Assembly (NCBI GenBank): GCA_047973225.1
Contig: JBKEBQ010000003.1
Span: 4,204-68,203 of the forward strand
From: JBKEBQ01 sp047973225
GTDB taxonomy: Bacteria > Bacillota_I > Bacilli_A > Erysipelotrichales > Erysipelotrichaceae
Direction: 5' to 3'
Length of the DNA: 64,000 nucleotides
Shown here: positions 43,661-52,155 of the stretch, piece after piece
Layout: every line of letters begins with the position of its first letter
How positions within the stretch are numbered: the first letter of the stretch is position 1
Made by a program: the position numbers and the translations under genes
The notes under the pieces: model-generated
Database searches by the model: none
The model's input: the letters and a program-made list of their open reading frames with translations, nothing else
Told to the model about the DNA's origin: nothing

Positions 43661-44020
43661 TTATATTTGAATGTCAGAAAGCTGAAATTGTTGCGTGAAA
43701 GAAATGACAATCGGATATTTCGCAAATTCGTGTGTGTGATAGCTCAAGATTCCTTTGTCATCCGCAATGCTAAGACACACATGGCGAAAACCATGCATGA
43801 TTTCACGCTCACTCAAATTTTGGTAATGCATTTGAAACATTTCGTTTTGTTTAAGCATTGTTACAATTTTTAAATATTGAATGGGATAACCACACAAAAG
43901 CTCATCAAGATATAATAGTTTCTCATCGCTCATATCACCCATGATACGCAACTGCATAGCATCTAGCTTAGTTTCATAACATTTTGTTTTTTTGTTGTAT
44001 ATGAAATTTTCTTTTTTCAT
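43661..44020 (-). CDS. Hypothetical protein downstream of serine dehydratase
   Basis: 119 residues starting MKKENFIYNKKTKCYETKLD. Mixed alpha/beta composition, no signal or membrane segment, several Met, Tyr and His residues (FQMHYQNLSEREIMHGFRHV). It follows sdaAA by 8 bases, so it is in the same operon. No family recognised. Confidence 0.65.
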   Translation of the reverse strand: MKKENFIYNKKTKCYETKLDAMQLRIMGDMSDEKLLYLDELLCGYPIQYLKIVTMLKQNEMFQMHYQNLSEREIMHGFRHVCLSIADDKGILSYHTHEFAKYPIVISFTQQFQLSDIQI

Positions 44021-44028
44021 TTATGCTC

Positions 44029-44910
44029 CTATCTTGTTTTACAAATACCATCAGCACACAAATCACAGGCACTTCTCGTATCTGCTACACCACCCAGTGC
44101 TGTTTCTTTTAATTCCTTGGGTAATGCGTTTCCTACTCGATACATAGCTTCAATTACATCATCCAAATGAATTTTTGAAGATATCCCACTCAGCGCCACT
44201 TGCGCACTTGTTAATGCGGTACTTGTTCCAACAACATTACGCATTTGACAAGGTATTTCAACAAGTCCACCAACAGGATCACAAACAAGTCCCATCAAGT
44301 TCATAAGCGCTATAGCTGCCGCTGACATAGATTGCTTAACACTGCCACCCATAAGTTCTACAATCGCACTGGCTGTCATTGCTGCGGCACTTCCTACCTC
44401 CGCTTGGCAACCACCTTGCGCTCCAGAAACACAAGCATTCCTTGTTAATAAGTATCCAATCGCGCTGGCATTTATAAGCGCATCAATGAGTTGATCTTCA
44501 GAAAATTGATATGCATCTTCCAATGCCATTAACGCCCCTGGCAACACGCCTGCTGCACCGGCAGTTGGTGCTGCGACAATCAACCCCATCGAAGCATTTA
44601 CCTCGCTTATGCTCAGTGCATAACACATTGCTTTCGCCATGATATCCCCACAAACATTATGCTTGCTTTCACTATATGCTTGTAACTTTTTTGCCTCTCC
44701 CCCAATAAGTCCCCCCAAAGATTTCAAATCATTTTCAAGTCCTGCTTTTGTGCCATCTCTCATAATCGTTAAAGATGTCTGTAATTTTAAACGAATTTCA
44801 GTTTCACTTGTTTCGAAAACCTCCATTTCACGCTTCATCATTACCCGGGAAATTAAGGATTCTTCCATTTCACATAATGCAGCTAATTCTTTTGCATTCA
44901 CAAAATTCAT
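44029..44910 (-). CDS. sdaAA: L-serine dehydratase, iron-sulfur-dependent, alpha subunit
   Basis: Converts L-serine to pyruvate and ammonia with a 4Fe-4S cluster. 293 residues from MNFVNAKELAALCEMEE. Cluster and active-site cysteines lie in CVSGAQGGCQAEVGSA, VCDPVGG and the C-terminal CDLCADGIC. GAGAGG before the ATG at 44910; the start follows the beta-subunit stop almost directly. Yields pyruvate for a fermentative metabolism. Confidence 0.95.
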   Translation of the reverse strand: MNFVNAKELAALCEMEESLISRVMMKREMEVFETSETEIRLKLQTSLTIMRDGTKAGLENDLKSLGGLIGGEAKKLQAYSESKHNVCGDIMAKAMCYALSISEVNASMGLIVAAPTAGAAGVLPGALMALEDAYQFSEDQLIDALINASAIGYLLTRNACVSGAQGGCQAEVGSAAAMTASAIVELMGGSVKQSMSAAAIALMNLMGLVCDPVGGLVEIPCQMRNVVGTSTALTSAQVALSGISSKIHLDDVIEAMYRVGNALPKELKETALGGVADTRSACDLCADGICKTR

Positions 44911-44911
44911 A

Positions 44912-45583
44912 TTATGACCTCTCAATATATACAGCCGATGCAATTGCTGCATCTTCCAATACTTTTTTTAACACATCTTTACAGATCGCATCATCGGTTT
45001 CAATTATGGTATAGGCATTTGCGCCTTTGTCTTCACGATATAGTTTCATGAAGGCAATATTAATATTGTAATTTGCCAAACATTCACTAATCCGAGCAAC
45101 AATCCCAGGAGTATCTTTTTGACGGATCACAATCGTATGATATTCCCCACTCAGATCAATCTCAACACCATCAATATTACGAATCACAATATTACCCCCA
45201 CCAATAGATTCCCCACGTACACTCACTTTTCTCCCCGAAATACTACGCATTTCGATCACCACCGTATTGGGATGATAGCTATGTCTATCTTCCATCAGTT
45301 CAAACGTATAAGATACATTTTTTTCTTTTGCCTCTAAAAACGCATCTCGAATACGAATATCATCGCTATCATGACCTAAGATACCTGCCAATAATGCACG
45401 ATCACTCCCATGCCCTTGATACGTTTTCGAAAACGATCCGTATAATTTAAACGTGACTTCTACTACTTTTTCATTTGCGATCTTTCGCGCCAAATATGCG
45501 ATGCGCAAAGCCCCCGCTGTATGAGAACTAGAAGGACCTATCATATTGGGACCAATTACATCAAAAATACCAATTTCTTTCAT
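44912..45583 (-). CDS. sdaAB: L-serine dehydratase, iron-sulfur-dependent, beta subunit
   Basis: Partner of the alpha subunit. 223 residues: N-terminal domain with NMIGPSSSHTAGALRIAYL (residues 13-31), then a C-terminal ACT domain from about residue 148 (HTIVIRQKDTPGIVARISEC), a likely regulatory serine site. Follows the MutS-like gene by 8 bases. Confidence 0.95.
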   Translation of the reverse strand: MKEIGIFDVIGPNMIGPSSSHTAGALRIAYLARKIANEKVVEVTFKLYGSFSKTYQGHGSDRALLAGILGHDSDDIRIRDAFLEAKEKNVSYTFELMEDRHSYHPNTVVIEMRSISGRKVSVRGESIGGGNIVIRNIDGVEIDLSGEYHTIVIRQKDTPGIVARISECLANYNINIAFMKLYREDKGANAYTIIETDDAICKDVLKKVLEDAAIASAVYIERS

Positions 45584-45591
45584 ATCTATAC

Positions 45592-47367
45592 CTATTCAAT
45601 AAGCGACAACAAACGCATCAAAAACTCACCATTGGTTGTTGTTGCAATTCCTTTCTTTATTTTATAATCAAACGACATTTCATTCGATTTGATACATTCT
45701 TCGAAGTGCCAATTGTGTACCATGGTATCGTCTTCATATGTACACATAGCCAAATCGTGGGTGGTTAAAAAGCCACAAGCACATTGTTTATACAAGCGAT
45801 GTATAATTTTTTTAGCCCCATCAATTCGATCACTTGAATTGGTACCTTTAAAAATTTCATCAATTAGAAATAATGTCTGTGGTTCTTTTTCAACCATCCG
45901 CACGATTTCTTTGATCTTTCTCAATTCTTGATAAAAAGTTGAGATTCCCGCATTTAAATCATCATAAATACGCATCGAGCTAACAAGATGAAACACCGGC
46001 GTTTGTAGTTTTTTCGCACACACCCGTGCACCGTTTTTAGCGAGAATTATATTCACACCAAGTGTACGTAAAAACGTTGTTTTTCCTGACATATTTGATC
46101 CTGAGATAATATGAATTTCTTTAGTAAACGAAAAGTCATTCGCTACTCTTATATTTTCAGCAATGAGTGGGTGCGCCATGTCAAATGCCACAAAAGCATC
46201 ACCTTGTTGTACACAAGGGATACTGGTATGTGTACACACTCTTGTAAAACAGGCAAAGCTGAGTAAGCTTTCTATTTCACTGATACTTTTAAACCAATCT
46301 TCTAACATATCACAATTTTGTTTCATCCATTTCTCTAATCGATACACACACCACACATCCCAGACCAAAAATACATTGAACAACAACGATAGTAATGCAT
46401 TTTTTCGTATATTTACCATTTGCATAATGGTATTTAAACGCTTGATTTGTTGACTTGCTGAATCTTTTTCAACAAACATAATATCTTGTTGCTTTTCTAA
46501 ATACTCACTTTGAAATTTGGTTGTTTCCATAAGTGAAAAAAGTGCTGCAAAATGACGAAAATAAGCATTTAAATTATCTCCTACACTTAAAAATCCATTG
46601 GCCTTTAACAACATATAGATCCAAAGAAGACTTTGTATCACAAGCAAACCGATCAACGGCATTGTGAGAGTCCTTACATTCCAAGTTGTAACTATAAACA
46701 ACATAACAACACTAACAAACGCTGTATGGCGAAGTGCATAAAGAAAAGATGGTATATTGGGTGTCTTGGACTGTTTTATCTTATGAATAAAGGCTTGTTG
46801 GTTTTGGACAATTATTTTTTCCGCATGATATTCAAACGCAAAACTAAAATCATGCATTTGGCTCAATTCCTCAATTGCTATTTGACGTTTTTCAATATCC
46901 TCAATGCTATAGCTCGCACCACGCAAATCATTAGCAAATTTTTCCTTCCCTTCTTTTGTATGTGCAACATTTATATATTGATAAAGAGAATCTTTACCAA
47001 AAATATCCAAATCTGATGTGTATAGGTGCTCATAGTCCATAAATTCACGACCATCTGCAAAGTCTGTCCACGTTCCCTCAATACGTTTGATATAGCGCTT
47101 ATTGATATGAATCATTTCTTGCAAGTACATAAGCGTATCTTGTTGATATCCATGATACAGAAATAAACAAACACATACTATAAAAAGAATACATAAAATA
47201 AAGAAACGATTGCTGTCCCGACTCACAAATGTAATGTTGTACAGCATCCATAGAAACATACAAAGAACACTAAATTTTATAATGGCTATAAATAAACAAA
47301 ATCGATCTTGTCGCTTAGCTTTTATCTGATAATCAGAAATATATGCTTGGTATATATTGGTTTTCAT
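45592..47367 (-). CDS. Membrane-associated MutS-like ATPase
   Basis: 591 residues. The C-terminal ~200 residues are a MutS/Rad50-type ATPase: Walker A ISGSNMSGKTTFLRTLGVNI near residue 420, Walker B TLFLIDEIFKGTNSSDR and a TTHD switch. The N-terminal mismatch-recognition domain is absent. Instead there are two membrane segments near residues 25-70 and another pair near residues 215-255, then a helical lever region. Such MutS-family proteins are widespread in Bacillota, with no settled function. It begins the sdaAB operon. Confidence 0.85.
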   Translation of the reverse strand: MKTNIYQAYISDYQIKAKRQDRFCLFIAIIKFSVLCMFLWMLYNITFVSRDSNRFFILCILFIVCVCLFLYHGYQQDTLMYLQEMIHINKRYIKRIEGTWTDFADGREFMDYEHLYTSDLDIFGKDSLYQYINVAHTKEGKEKFANDLRGASYSIEDIEKRQIAIEELSQMHDFSFAFEYHAEKIIVQNQQAFIHKIKQSKTPNIPSFLYALRHTAFVSVVMLFIVTTWNVRTLTMPLIGLLVIQSLLWIYMLLKANGFLSVGDNLNAYFRHFAALFSLMETTKFQSEYLEKQQDIMFVEKDSASQQIKRLNTIMQMVNIRKNALLSLLFNVFLVWDVWCVYRLEKWMKQNCDMLEDWFKSISEIESLLSFACFTRVCTHTSIPCVQQGDAFVAFDMAHPLIAENIRVANDFSFTKEIHIISGSNMSGKTTFLRTLGVNIILAKNGARVCAKKLQTPVFHLVSSMRIYDDLNAGISTFYQELRKIKEIVRMVEKEPQTLFLIDEIFKGTNSSDRIDGAKKIIHRLYKQCACGFLTTHDLAMCTYEDDTMVHNWHFEECIKSNEMSFDYKIKKGIATTTNGEFLMRLLSLIE

Positions 47368-47416
47368 ATCCTTATTTTACTATCCTTTGCACAAAAAGAA
47401 AAGAACAACCACAAGG

Positions 47417-47992
47417 CTATTCTTCAATTTCTTCTAACGTTTCTGTGTATTCTTCTCTTTCCAAATCACCATATCCAATTTCTGTCGGCGTTTCTCTACC
47501 AAACAACATAATGAGTACAACAGCAATCTGTGTTTCATTGTGCAAAGATTCAACAGTTCCTACAGATCCTGAAAAAGGCCCACTCAAAATTTTAACATGA
47601 TCTCCTATTTCAAAATCAATATTTACTTTTTTCTCGCTCATACCCAATCTTCTAAGAATAGAATCAATTTCTGACTCAGCAACTGGGAATGGTTTTGCTC
47701 CACCGCCACTAGAACCGATAAATCCGGTAACTCCTGGTGTATTACGAACCACATACCAAGCTTCATCTGTCATGATCATTTCCACAAATAAATATCCTGG
47801 AAATAAGTTTTTTACCTTCTCGACTTTTTTTGCATTTTTATACTCGATTTCTGTTTCTTCGGCCACGATAATACGAAACATGCACTCTTGCAAGCCCATG
47901 GAATCTACACGACGCTCTAAGTTTGTTTTTACTTTATTTTCATGACCTGCATACGTATTTACAACATACCATTCTTTTTTTAATTCACTCAT
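47417..47992 (-). CDS. nusG: Transcription antitermination factor NusG
   Basis: RNA polymerase elongation factor coupling to S10. 191 residues: NGN domain from KKEWYVVNTYAGHENKVKTN with NLFPGYLFVEM, then a KOW motif (IGDHVKILSGPFSGSVGTVE). Starts 1 base after secE. Ends with an acidic tail. Confidence 0.98.
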   Translation of the reverse strand: MSELKKEWYVVNTYAGHENKVKTNLERRVDSMGLQECMFRIIVAEETEIEYKNAKKVEKVKNLFPGYLFVEMIMTDEAWYVVRNTPGVTGFIGSSGGGAKPFPVAESEIDSILRRLGMSEKKVNIDFEIGDHVKILSGPFSGSVGTVESLHNETQIAVVLIMLFGRETPTEIGYGDLEREEYTETLEEIEE

Positions 47993-47993
47993 C

Positions 47994-48176
47994 TTATATA
48001 CCTAAAATATCATTTAAGAACCATGCATTAAACATTGTAAAAATCGCAAAGAAAAGTGCAAATATACTCACAAATATAATAACTACCATTACATCTGTAG
48101 CTAGTTTTTTTGGACTTGACCAACGTATTCTTTTAATTTCAGCAATAATCCCTGAAACACTAAACCATTTCAACAT
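47994..48176 (-). CDS. secE: Preprotein translocase subunit SecE
   Basis: 60 residues with one C-terminal membrane helix (VVIIFVSIFALFFAIFTMF) preceded by the conserved EIKRIRWSSPKKLA amphipathic segment. Partner of SecY at 1409-2719. Short Gram-positive form. Confidence 0.96.
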   Translation of the reverse strand: MLKWFSVSGIIAEIKRIRWSSPKKLATDVMVVIIFVSIFALFFAIFTMFNAWFLNDILGI

Positions 48177-48188
48177 ATCGTATTCCTC

Positions 48189-48338
48189 CTATTTCGTTTC
48201 CTTATGAATTGTGTGCTTTCCACACTTTTTGCAATACTTGCGAATTTCCATTCGCTGCGTTTGTGTTTGCTTATTTTTTTGAGTTGTATAATTTCGTGAT
48301 AAGCATTCACTGCATGTTAAGATAACTTTCTCACTCAT
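48189..48338 (-). CDS. rpmG: 50S ribosomal protein L33, zinc type
   Basis: 49 residues: MSEKVILTCSECLSRNYTTQ, then KNKQTQTQRMEIRKYCKKCG and HTIHKETK. Two CxxC pairs make it the zinc-binding form. It lies 12 bases upstream of secE, the usual rpmG-secE-nusG order. A GAGGTGATGAT site precedes the ATG. Confidence 0.95.
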   Translation of the reverse strand: MSEKVILTCSECLSRNYTTQKNKQTQTQRMEIRKYCKKCGKHTIHKETK

Positions 48339-48360
48339 ATCATCACCTCATTGCCTTTCT

Positions 48361-48389
48361 ACTTTATCACAATGCCTTTTGTTAGTCAA
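48361..48389 (-). promoter_or_regulatory. Predicted promoter of rpmG-secE-nusG
   Basis: TTGACT (48384-48389), 17-bp spacer, TAAAGT (48361-48366), about 22 bases before the rpmG start. Confidence 0.6.
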
Positions 48390-48426
48390 TGAATCTTGAT
48401 TTGCATTATCGCATTTGCATGGTTCA

Positions 48427-48708
48427 TATGATAATGTCTAAGTATACCAATACTGAAAATGTCTCCATGCAGTTGTATGATTACCATCTATGAAAGATGA
48501 GGTAATTATGAGAAAGGCAGAACCCCCCTCCTCTCCACCTCAAGTTCTTGAGCTACATTATTTGCATGGCTCCCGTGGTCATGCGACAACACGAAACCCA
48601 TCAATGCAAAATTCACTATTAAACAACCTTTCATTTGCACAAGATTTTATCCAATCTAGCTCCATCAACACTAACACATTTGATAAGGCTGCGTTGTTCT
48701 TGATGTAA
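48427..48708 (+). pseudogene. ISNCY-type transposase remnant, copy 2
   Basis: 48428-48520 repeats the leader and start of the remnant at 14907. The frame MKDEVIMRKAE then loses the helix-turn-helix part and resumes with LHGSRGHATTRNPSM, resembling the HGNRGR segment of ISNCY transposases. The end has no recognisable catalytic domain. It lies in the gap between sigH and rpmG. Confidence 0.55.
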
Positions 48709-48791
48709 AAATTTCATGAAACCTCCACTTTTTTGTATTTGCGTTAATATGATAAAAGCTTCTTACCGGTGCGTCTTTTTATCATCATATC

Positions 48792-49406
48792 TTATATCTT
48801 ATATCTTATATGCTCCCGTATTTTCTTTTTCACTTGATGTAATATATTGTCCACTTTCTTCTCGCTCAACGCGCATGCATGTGCAATTTCTTGGTAGGAA
48901 TATCCTAGACACCAAAAATGAAATACTTTCTTACTCAAAAAAGGCATCTCTATAAGTACTTCATTAATTTGCGCATATACATAATCCATATCCATGTTCC
49001 AAACTGGATCATACGCTTTTTCTTGCGATACGATAGTATCTATAAGATAAATTCCCTCTTGATCGTGTATAGCTTGTTCCATGGAAAGTGCGTCGCGATT
49101 CGCGCGTGCAATATTACTATAAGAATGCCTTAAATAATTATACATAGCACGATCTACAACAACCTTTGTATATGTAGCAAACTTGCTTCCCATATTTTCT
49201 TTATATGTATCAATCGCACCATAAAAAGCGATGAGTCCGATTTGGTACAAATCTTCTATCTCACAGCTGGTTTTTACACTGCGAATATGCCGCCTAGCGA
49301 TTGCATACAAAATTCGCTTGTATTTTTTTATCAACAAAAACAATGCATCTTCATCTCCTTGACGATACATATATATGAGCTCATGCTCATCCCTTTCCTT
49401 ATTCAC
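48792..49406 (-). CDS. sigH: RNA polymerase sigma factor, SigH-like
   Basis: 204 residues. Region 2 includes IEDLYQIGLIAFYGAIDTYK and FATYTKVVVDRAMYNYLRHS (-10 recognition). Region 4 has a helix-turn-helix GYSYQEIAHACALSEKKVDN (-35 recognition). Position next to rlmB and before rpmG-secE-nusG matches sigH of Bacillus. In Bacillus SigH drives post-exponential genes; targets here are unknown. The yacP gene usually found between rlmB and sigH is absent. Confidence 0.88.
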   Translation of the reverse strand: MNKERDEHELIYMYRQGDEDALFLLIKKYKRILYAIARRHIRSVKTSCEIEDLYQIGLIAFYGAIDTYKENMGSKFATYTKVVVDRAMYNYLRHSYSNIARANRDALSMEQAIHDQEGIYLIDTIVSQEKAYDPVWNMDMDYVYAQINEVLIEMPFLSKKVFHFWCLGYSYQEIAHACALSEKKVDNILHQVKKKIREHIRYKI

Positions 49407-49411
49407 ATTTC

Positions 49412-50134
49412 CTATCTCCTTCGTTTACGATCGATTTCATACATCAGTACAGCGCTTGCCACTGATGCATTTAATGATGATACGCTCCCCCTCATTGGTA
49501 AATATACGAAAAAATCGCATTGCTTACGAACCAATTTTGATATTCCCTTGCCTTCGCTTCCTATCACAAGAACAAGTGGAATTTTATAGTCCGGTTCATC
49601 ATAACACATTGCTTGCGTATCCATATCCGCTCCAACAACCCAATATCCCTTGGCTTTTAATTGTTGTAACGTTTGTGAAAGGTTTACCACCCGACACACC
49701 GCAACACGTTCAATTGCCCCTGTCGAGACCTTCGCAACCGTTGCATTTAACTCGACACTTCGATGTTTACCAATGATAACCCCATTGATTCCTAGTGCAT
49801 CGCCACTTCGTAAGACAGCTCCTAAATTGTGTGGATCTTCCAACCCATCCAGCAACACAATCAATGGATATTCACTTTGATTATTTTGGATGAGCTCTTC
49901 CATATGCACATAAGCATACGCACTCACCTCCAAAACAATTCCTTGGTGTTTATCACACCCCACCATCTCATCCAAAGCTTTTTTTGACTTTGTCTGCACA
50001 ACCAATTTTTGATTGTGGGCCAACATCATGATTTCTTTATCCCGAAAGGCATCCATGACATTCACCGATATAATGTTTTTTCCTTCTTTTAAACGTTGCC
50101 TAGCAACATTCCTCCCATATATATATTCACTCAT
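49412..50134 (-). CDS. rlmB: 23S rRNA (guanosine-2'-O-)-methyltransferase RlmB (TrmH/SpoU family)
   Basis: Methylates 23S rRNA G2251 (E. coli numbering). 240 residues. N-terminal substrate-binding domain, then the knotted SPOUT motifs: LDGLEDPHNLGAVLRSGDAL (motif 1), VLVIGSEGKGISKLV (motif 2) and PMRGSVSSLNASVASAVLMY (motif 3). Overlaps mrnC by 4 bases. Confidence 0.95.
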   Translation of the reverse strand: MSEYIYGRNVARQRLKEGKNIISVNVMDAFRDKEIMMLAHNQKLVVQTKSKKALDEMVGCDKHQGIVLEVSAYAYVHMEELIQNNQSEYPLIVLLDGLEDPHNLGAVLRSGDALGINGVIIGKHRSVELNATVAKVSTGAIERVAVCRVVNLSQTLQQLKAKGYWVVGADMDTQAMCYDEPDYKIPLVLVIGSEGKGISKLVRKQCDFFVYLPMRGSVSSLNASVASAVLMYEIDRKRRR

Positions 50135-50514
50135 TTTTCGATTTCTCCTACCACAAGTCTACATAATTTCTCTAAACGCTCTGCTTTTTTTCCAAAATAT
50201 AAATATCCCCACAAAGCTTCAAACCCTGTGGCATTACGATACGTAATGACATCTGTATTTTTTGCAACACTTTGCGTTTTGGCGTTTCGTCCTCGCTTCA
50301 CAATCCCAATTTCTGTTTCCGTCAAAAAATGATTATCCATTAAAAATTTCAAACTTTTCGCTTGTGCCTTTGCGCTTACATACAGCACACTTCGCTCTTG
50401 TAATATCTTAGGTTTTTGATACCCTTGCTGAATCAAATGCTCACGAATTTGCAGGGCGTATACAGCATCCCCCATATACGCTAAAGTCGTTCCGTTGAGT
50501 ACCTCATACTGCAT
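50131..50514 (-). CDS. mrnC: Mini-ribonuclease III
   Basis: Trims the ends of pre-23S rRNA. 127 residues with only the RNase III catalytic domain: LAYMGDAVYALQIREHL near residue 12 (catalytic Asp) and NATGFEALWGYLYF near residue 92 (second acidic site). Its start shares one base with the cysS stop (TAATG). Confidence 0.94.
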   Translation of the reverse strand: MQYEVLNGTTLAYMGDAVYALQIREHLIQQGYQKPKILQERSVLYVSAKAQAKSLKFLMDNHFLTETEIGIVKRGRNAKTQSVAKNTDVITYRNATGFEALWGYLYFGKKAERLEKLCRLVVGEIEK

Positions 50515-51854
50515 TAGATAAGTCCTCGCTTTTGTAGCTTCAAGCGATAACGATCAGCGCGTTCAAAATCTTTTTCTTGCTTCGCCACTTGCCACTTATT
50601 AAATAACGCTCGCTCACTCTTGCCTAACTCGATGAGCATATCCTTTGTATCAATTCCTAAAATATAGAGCATCTTCACTATCGTTTGTACATAGGCACAC
50701 AACGCTTCTACATCCAACTTCCGCTCCCGCAACAAGCGATTCAATTGTTTGTTGGTTTCAAACATATGCATGAATGCATTGGGCGTATTCATATCCTCTT
50801 GCATCGCTGCAAGAAACTTAGCGTATTCTGCTTCTATCAACGTTCCTTTTGTTTTGTAGTTTTCAAGTGCAAGGATTAAACTTGCTTGGCGTAAACTTGT
50901 TTCTATCTTTTGCAGTTCTTTCTTTGATGATGCAATCACTTCTTCATTAATATTTAATGGCGCACGATAATGTGTCGATAATAAAATCCAGCGCAACAAA
51001 TTCCCCCCAATGTGCGTAATCATGTCATTCGCCCAAACCACATTTCCTAATGATTTTGACATCTTCATTCCATCCATATTCACCATTCCATTATGAACCC
51101 AATAGTTTGCAAGATGATTATGATTGTGCGCACATCCTTGCGCAATTTCATTTTCATGATGCGGAAACTTCAAATCCAAGCCTCCCCCATGTATATCAAT
51201 GTTTGATTGTGCAAATTCCTGTTGAATCATGACAACACATTCCGTATGCCAGCCAGGTCTTCCCTTGCCCCATGGCGATTGCCACCTGATTCCTTCTTTG
51301 GTTTTTTTCCATAATGTGAAATCCAGCGGATTTTCTTTTTTGGTATTTTCATCAATGCGTGCCCCGACCATTAGATCTTCAATTTTTTGTTTGGACAATT
51401 GTCCATACTGCTCGCTTTTGGAAACTCGAAAATAGATATCACCATCTGCTTCATAAGCGTAGTCCTCATGAACTAAATCTTCAATAAAAGAAATGATAGC
51501 ATCCATACTTTCTGTAACTTTTGGTGTTCTATCCGGTATATCAGCACATAATGCATTGCGAACTTCATTGTACGCATGAATAAACTTTCCGCTTACTTCT
51601 TTTTCACTCAATGCTTGTTGTTGCGCTTTCTGGATAATCTTGTCGTCAACATCTGTAAAATTCGATATATATTTCACCCTGTACCCACACGCCTCTAATG
51701 TTTTTTTTAAGGTGTCAAACACAACAATAGGGCGGACATTACCTACGTGTGGATAATTATATACGGTTGGACCACACACATACATGCTCACTTCGTTTTT
51801 TTTAATTGGTACAAACGTCTCCAATTGATTGGTTAATGAATTAAACAGCTTCAT
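50514..51854 (-). CDS. cysS: Cysteinyl-tRNA synthetase
   Basis: 446 residues. Class I signatures: CGPTVYNYPHVGN near residue 28 (HIGH-type, first zinc Cys), KMSKSLGN near residue 265, further zinc ligands in WHTECVVM and HHENEIAQ. The C-terminal helical domain is a little short. AAGGAGG precedes the ATG. A Cys T-box leader lies upstream, so charging of tRNA-Cys controls the operon. Confidence 0.97.
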   Translation of the reverse strand: MKLFNSLTNQLETFVPIKKNEVSMYVCGPTVYNYPHVGNVRPIVVFDTLKKTLEACGYRVKYISNFTDVDDKIIQKAQQQALSEKEVSGKFIHAYNEVRNALCADIPDRTPKVTESMDAIISFIEDLVHEDYAYEADGDIYFRVSKSEQYGQLSKQKIEDLMVGARIDENTKKENPLDFTLWKKTKEGIRWQSPWGKGRPGWHTECVVMIQQEFAQSNIDIHGGGLDLKFPHHENEIAQGCAHNHNHLANYWVHNGMVNMDGMKMSKSLGNVVWANDMITHIGGNLLRWILLSTHYRAPLNINEEVIASSKKELQKIETSLRQASLILALENYKTKGTLIEAEYAKFLAAMQEDMNTPNAFMHMFETNKQLNRLLRERKLDVEALCAYVQTIVKMLYILGIDTKDMLIELGKSERALFNKWQVAKQEKDFERADRYRLKLQKRGLI

Positions 51855-51868
51855 ACTTCCTCCTTATA

Positions 51869-52060
51869 AAAAAACACCTCTATTGCGATAGAGGCGTTTA
51901 AACGCGATTCACTCTATTTGAATCTTTTGCTTGTTATATAACGCCAACAACGCTTTATCTCAAAAGATGCAACTGTATACGCCTATTAAGTTTTTCCACC
52001 AACCAAACTCTCTCTTTGCATATTTGTATACTTCTTTTCTCTGTCTTCGATAATATTCAC
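51869..52060 (-). promoter_or_regulatory. T-box leader (tRNA-Cys) of cysS
   Basis: Stem I shows GAGAGAGTTTGGTTGGTGGA, a usual T-box signature. TGC in AGTTGCATC (about 51964-51972) can be the Cys specifier. The T-box sequence appears as AAATAGAGTGAATCGCG (51901-51918), with variation from the usual GTGGAACCGCG. The terminator stem CGCCTCTAT / ATAGAGGTG (51875-51896) is followed by seven T. Confidence 0.88.
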
Positions 52061-52066
52061 ATTTTT

Positions 52067-52096
52067 ATTATACTATTATTTGCGTTTTATATACAA
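52067..52096 (-). promoter_or_regulatory. Predicted promoter of the cysS operon
   Basis: TTGTAT (52091-52096), 18-bp spacer, TATAAT (52067-52072), just upstream of the T-box. Confidence 0.65.
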
Positions 52097-52155
52097 GTAT
52101 ATTTTTTTGCAAACATGAAGAAAATCGCAATTTGATTTTTACTATTTATTTTATG

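Noticed and set aside
43516..43725. 69-codon minus-strand frame with KKPVEVLSSTVKGKSFDELV
   Set aside because: It looks partly protein-like but overlaps the end of the 43661 gene, has no ribosome site, and could not be assigned to any family. Noted only within the intergenic entry.
48490..48708. Reading 48490-48708 as an intact small gene
   Set aside because: It is better explained as a deleted transposase remnant, since its start and leader repeat those at 14907-15001.
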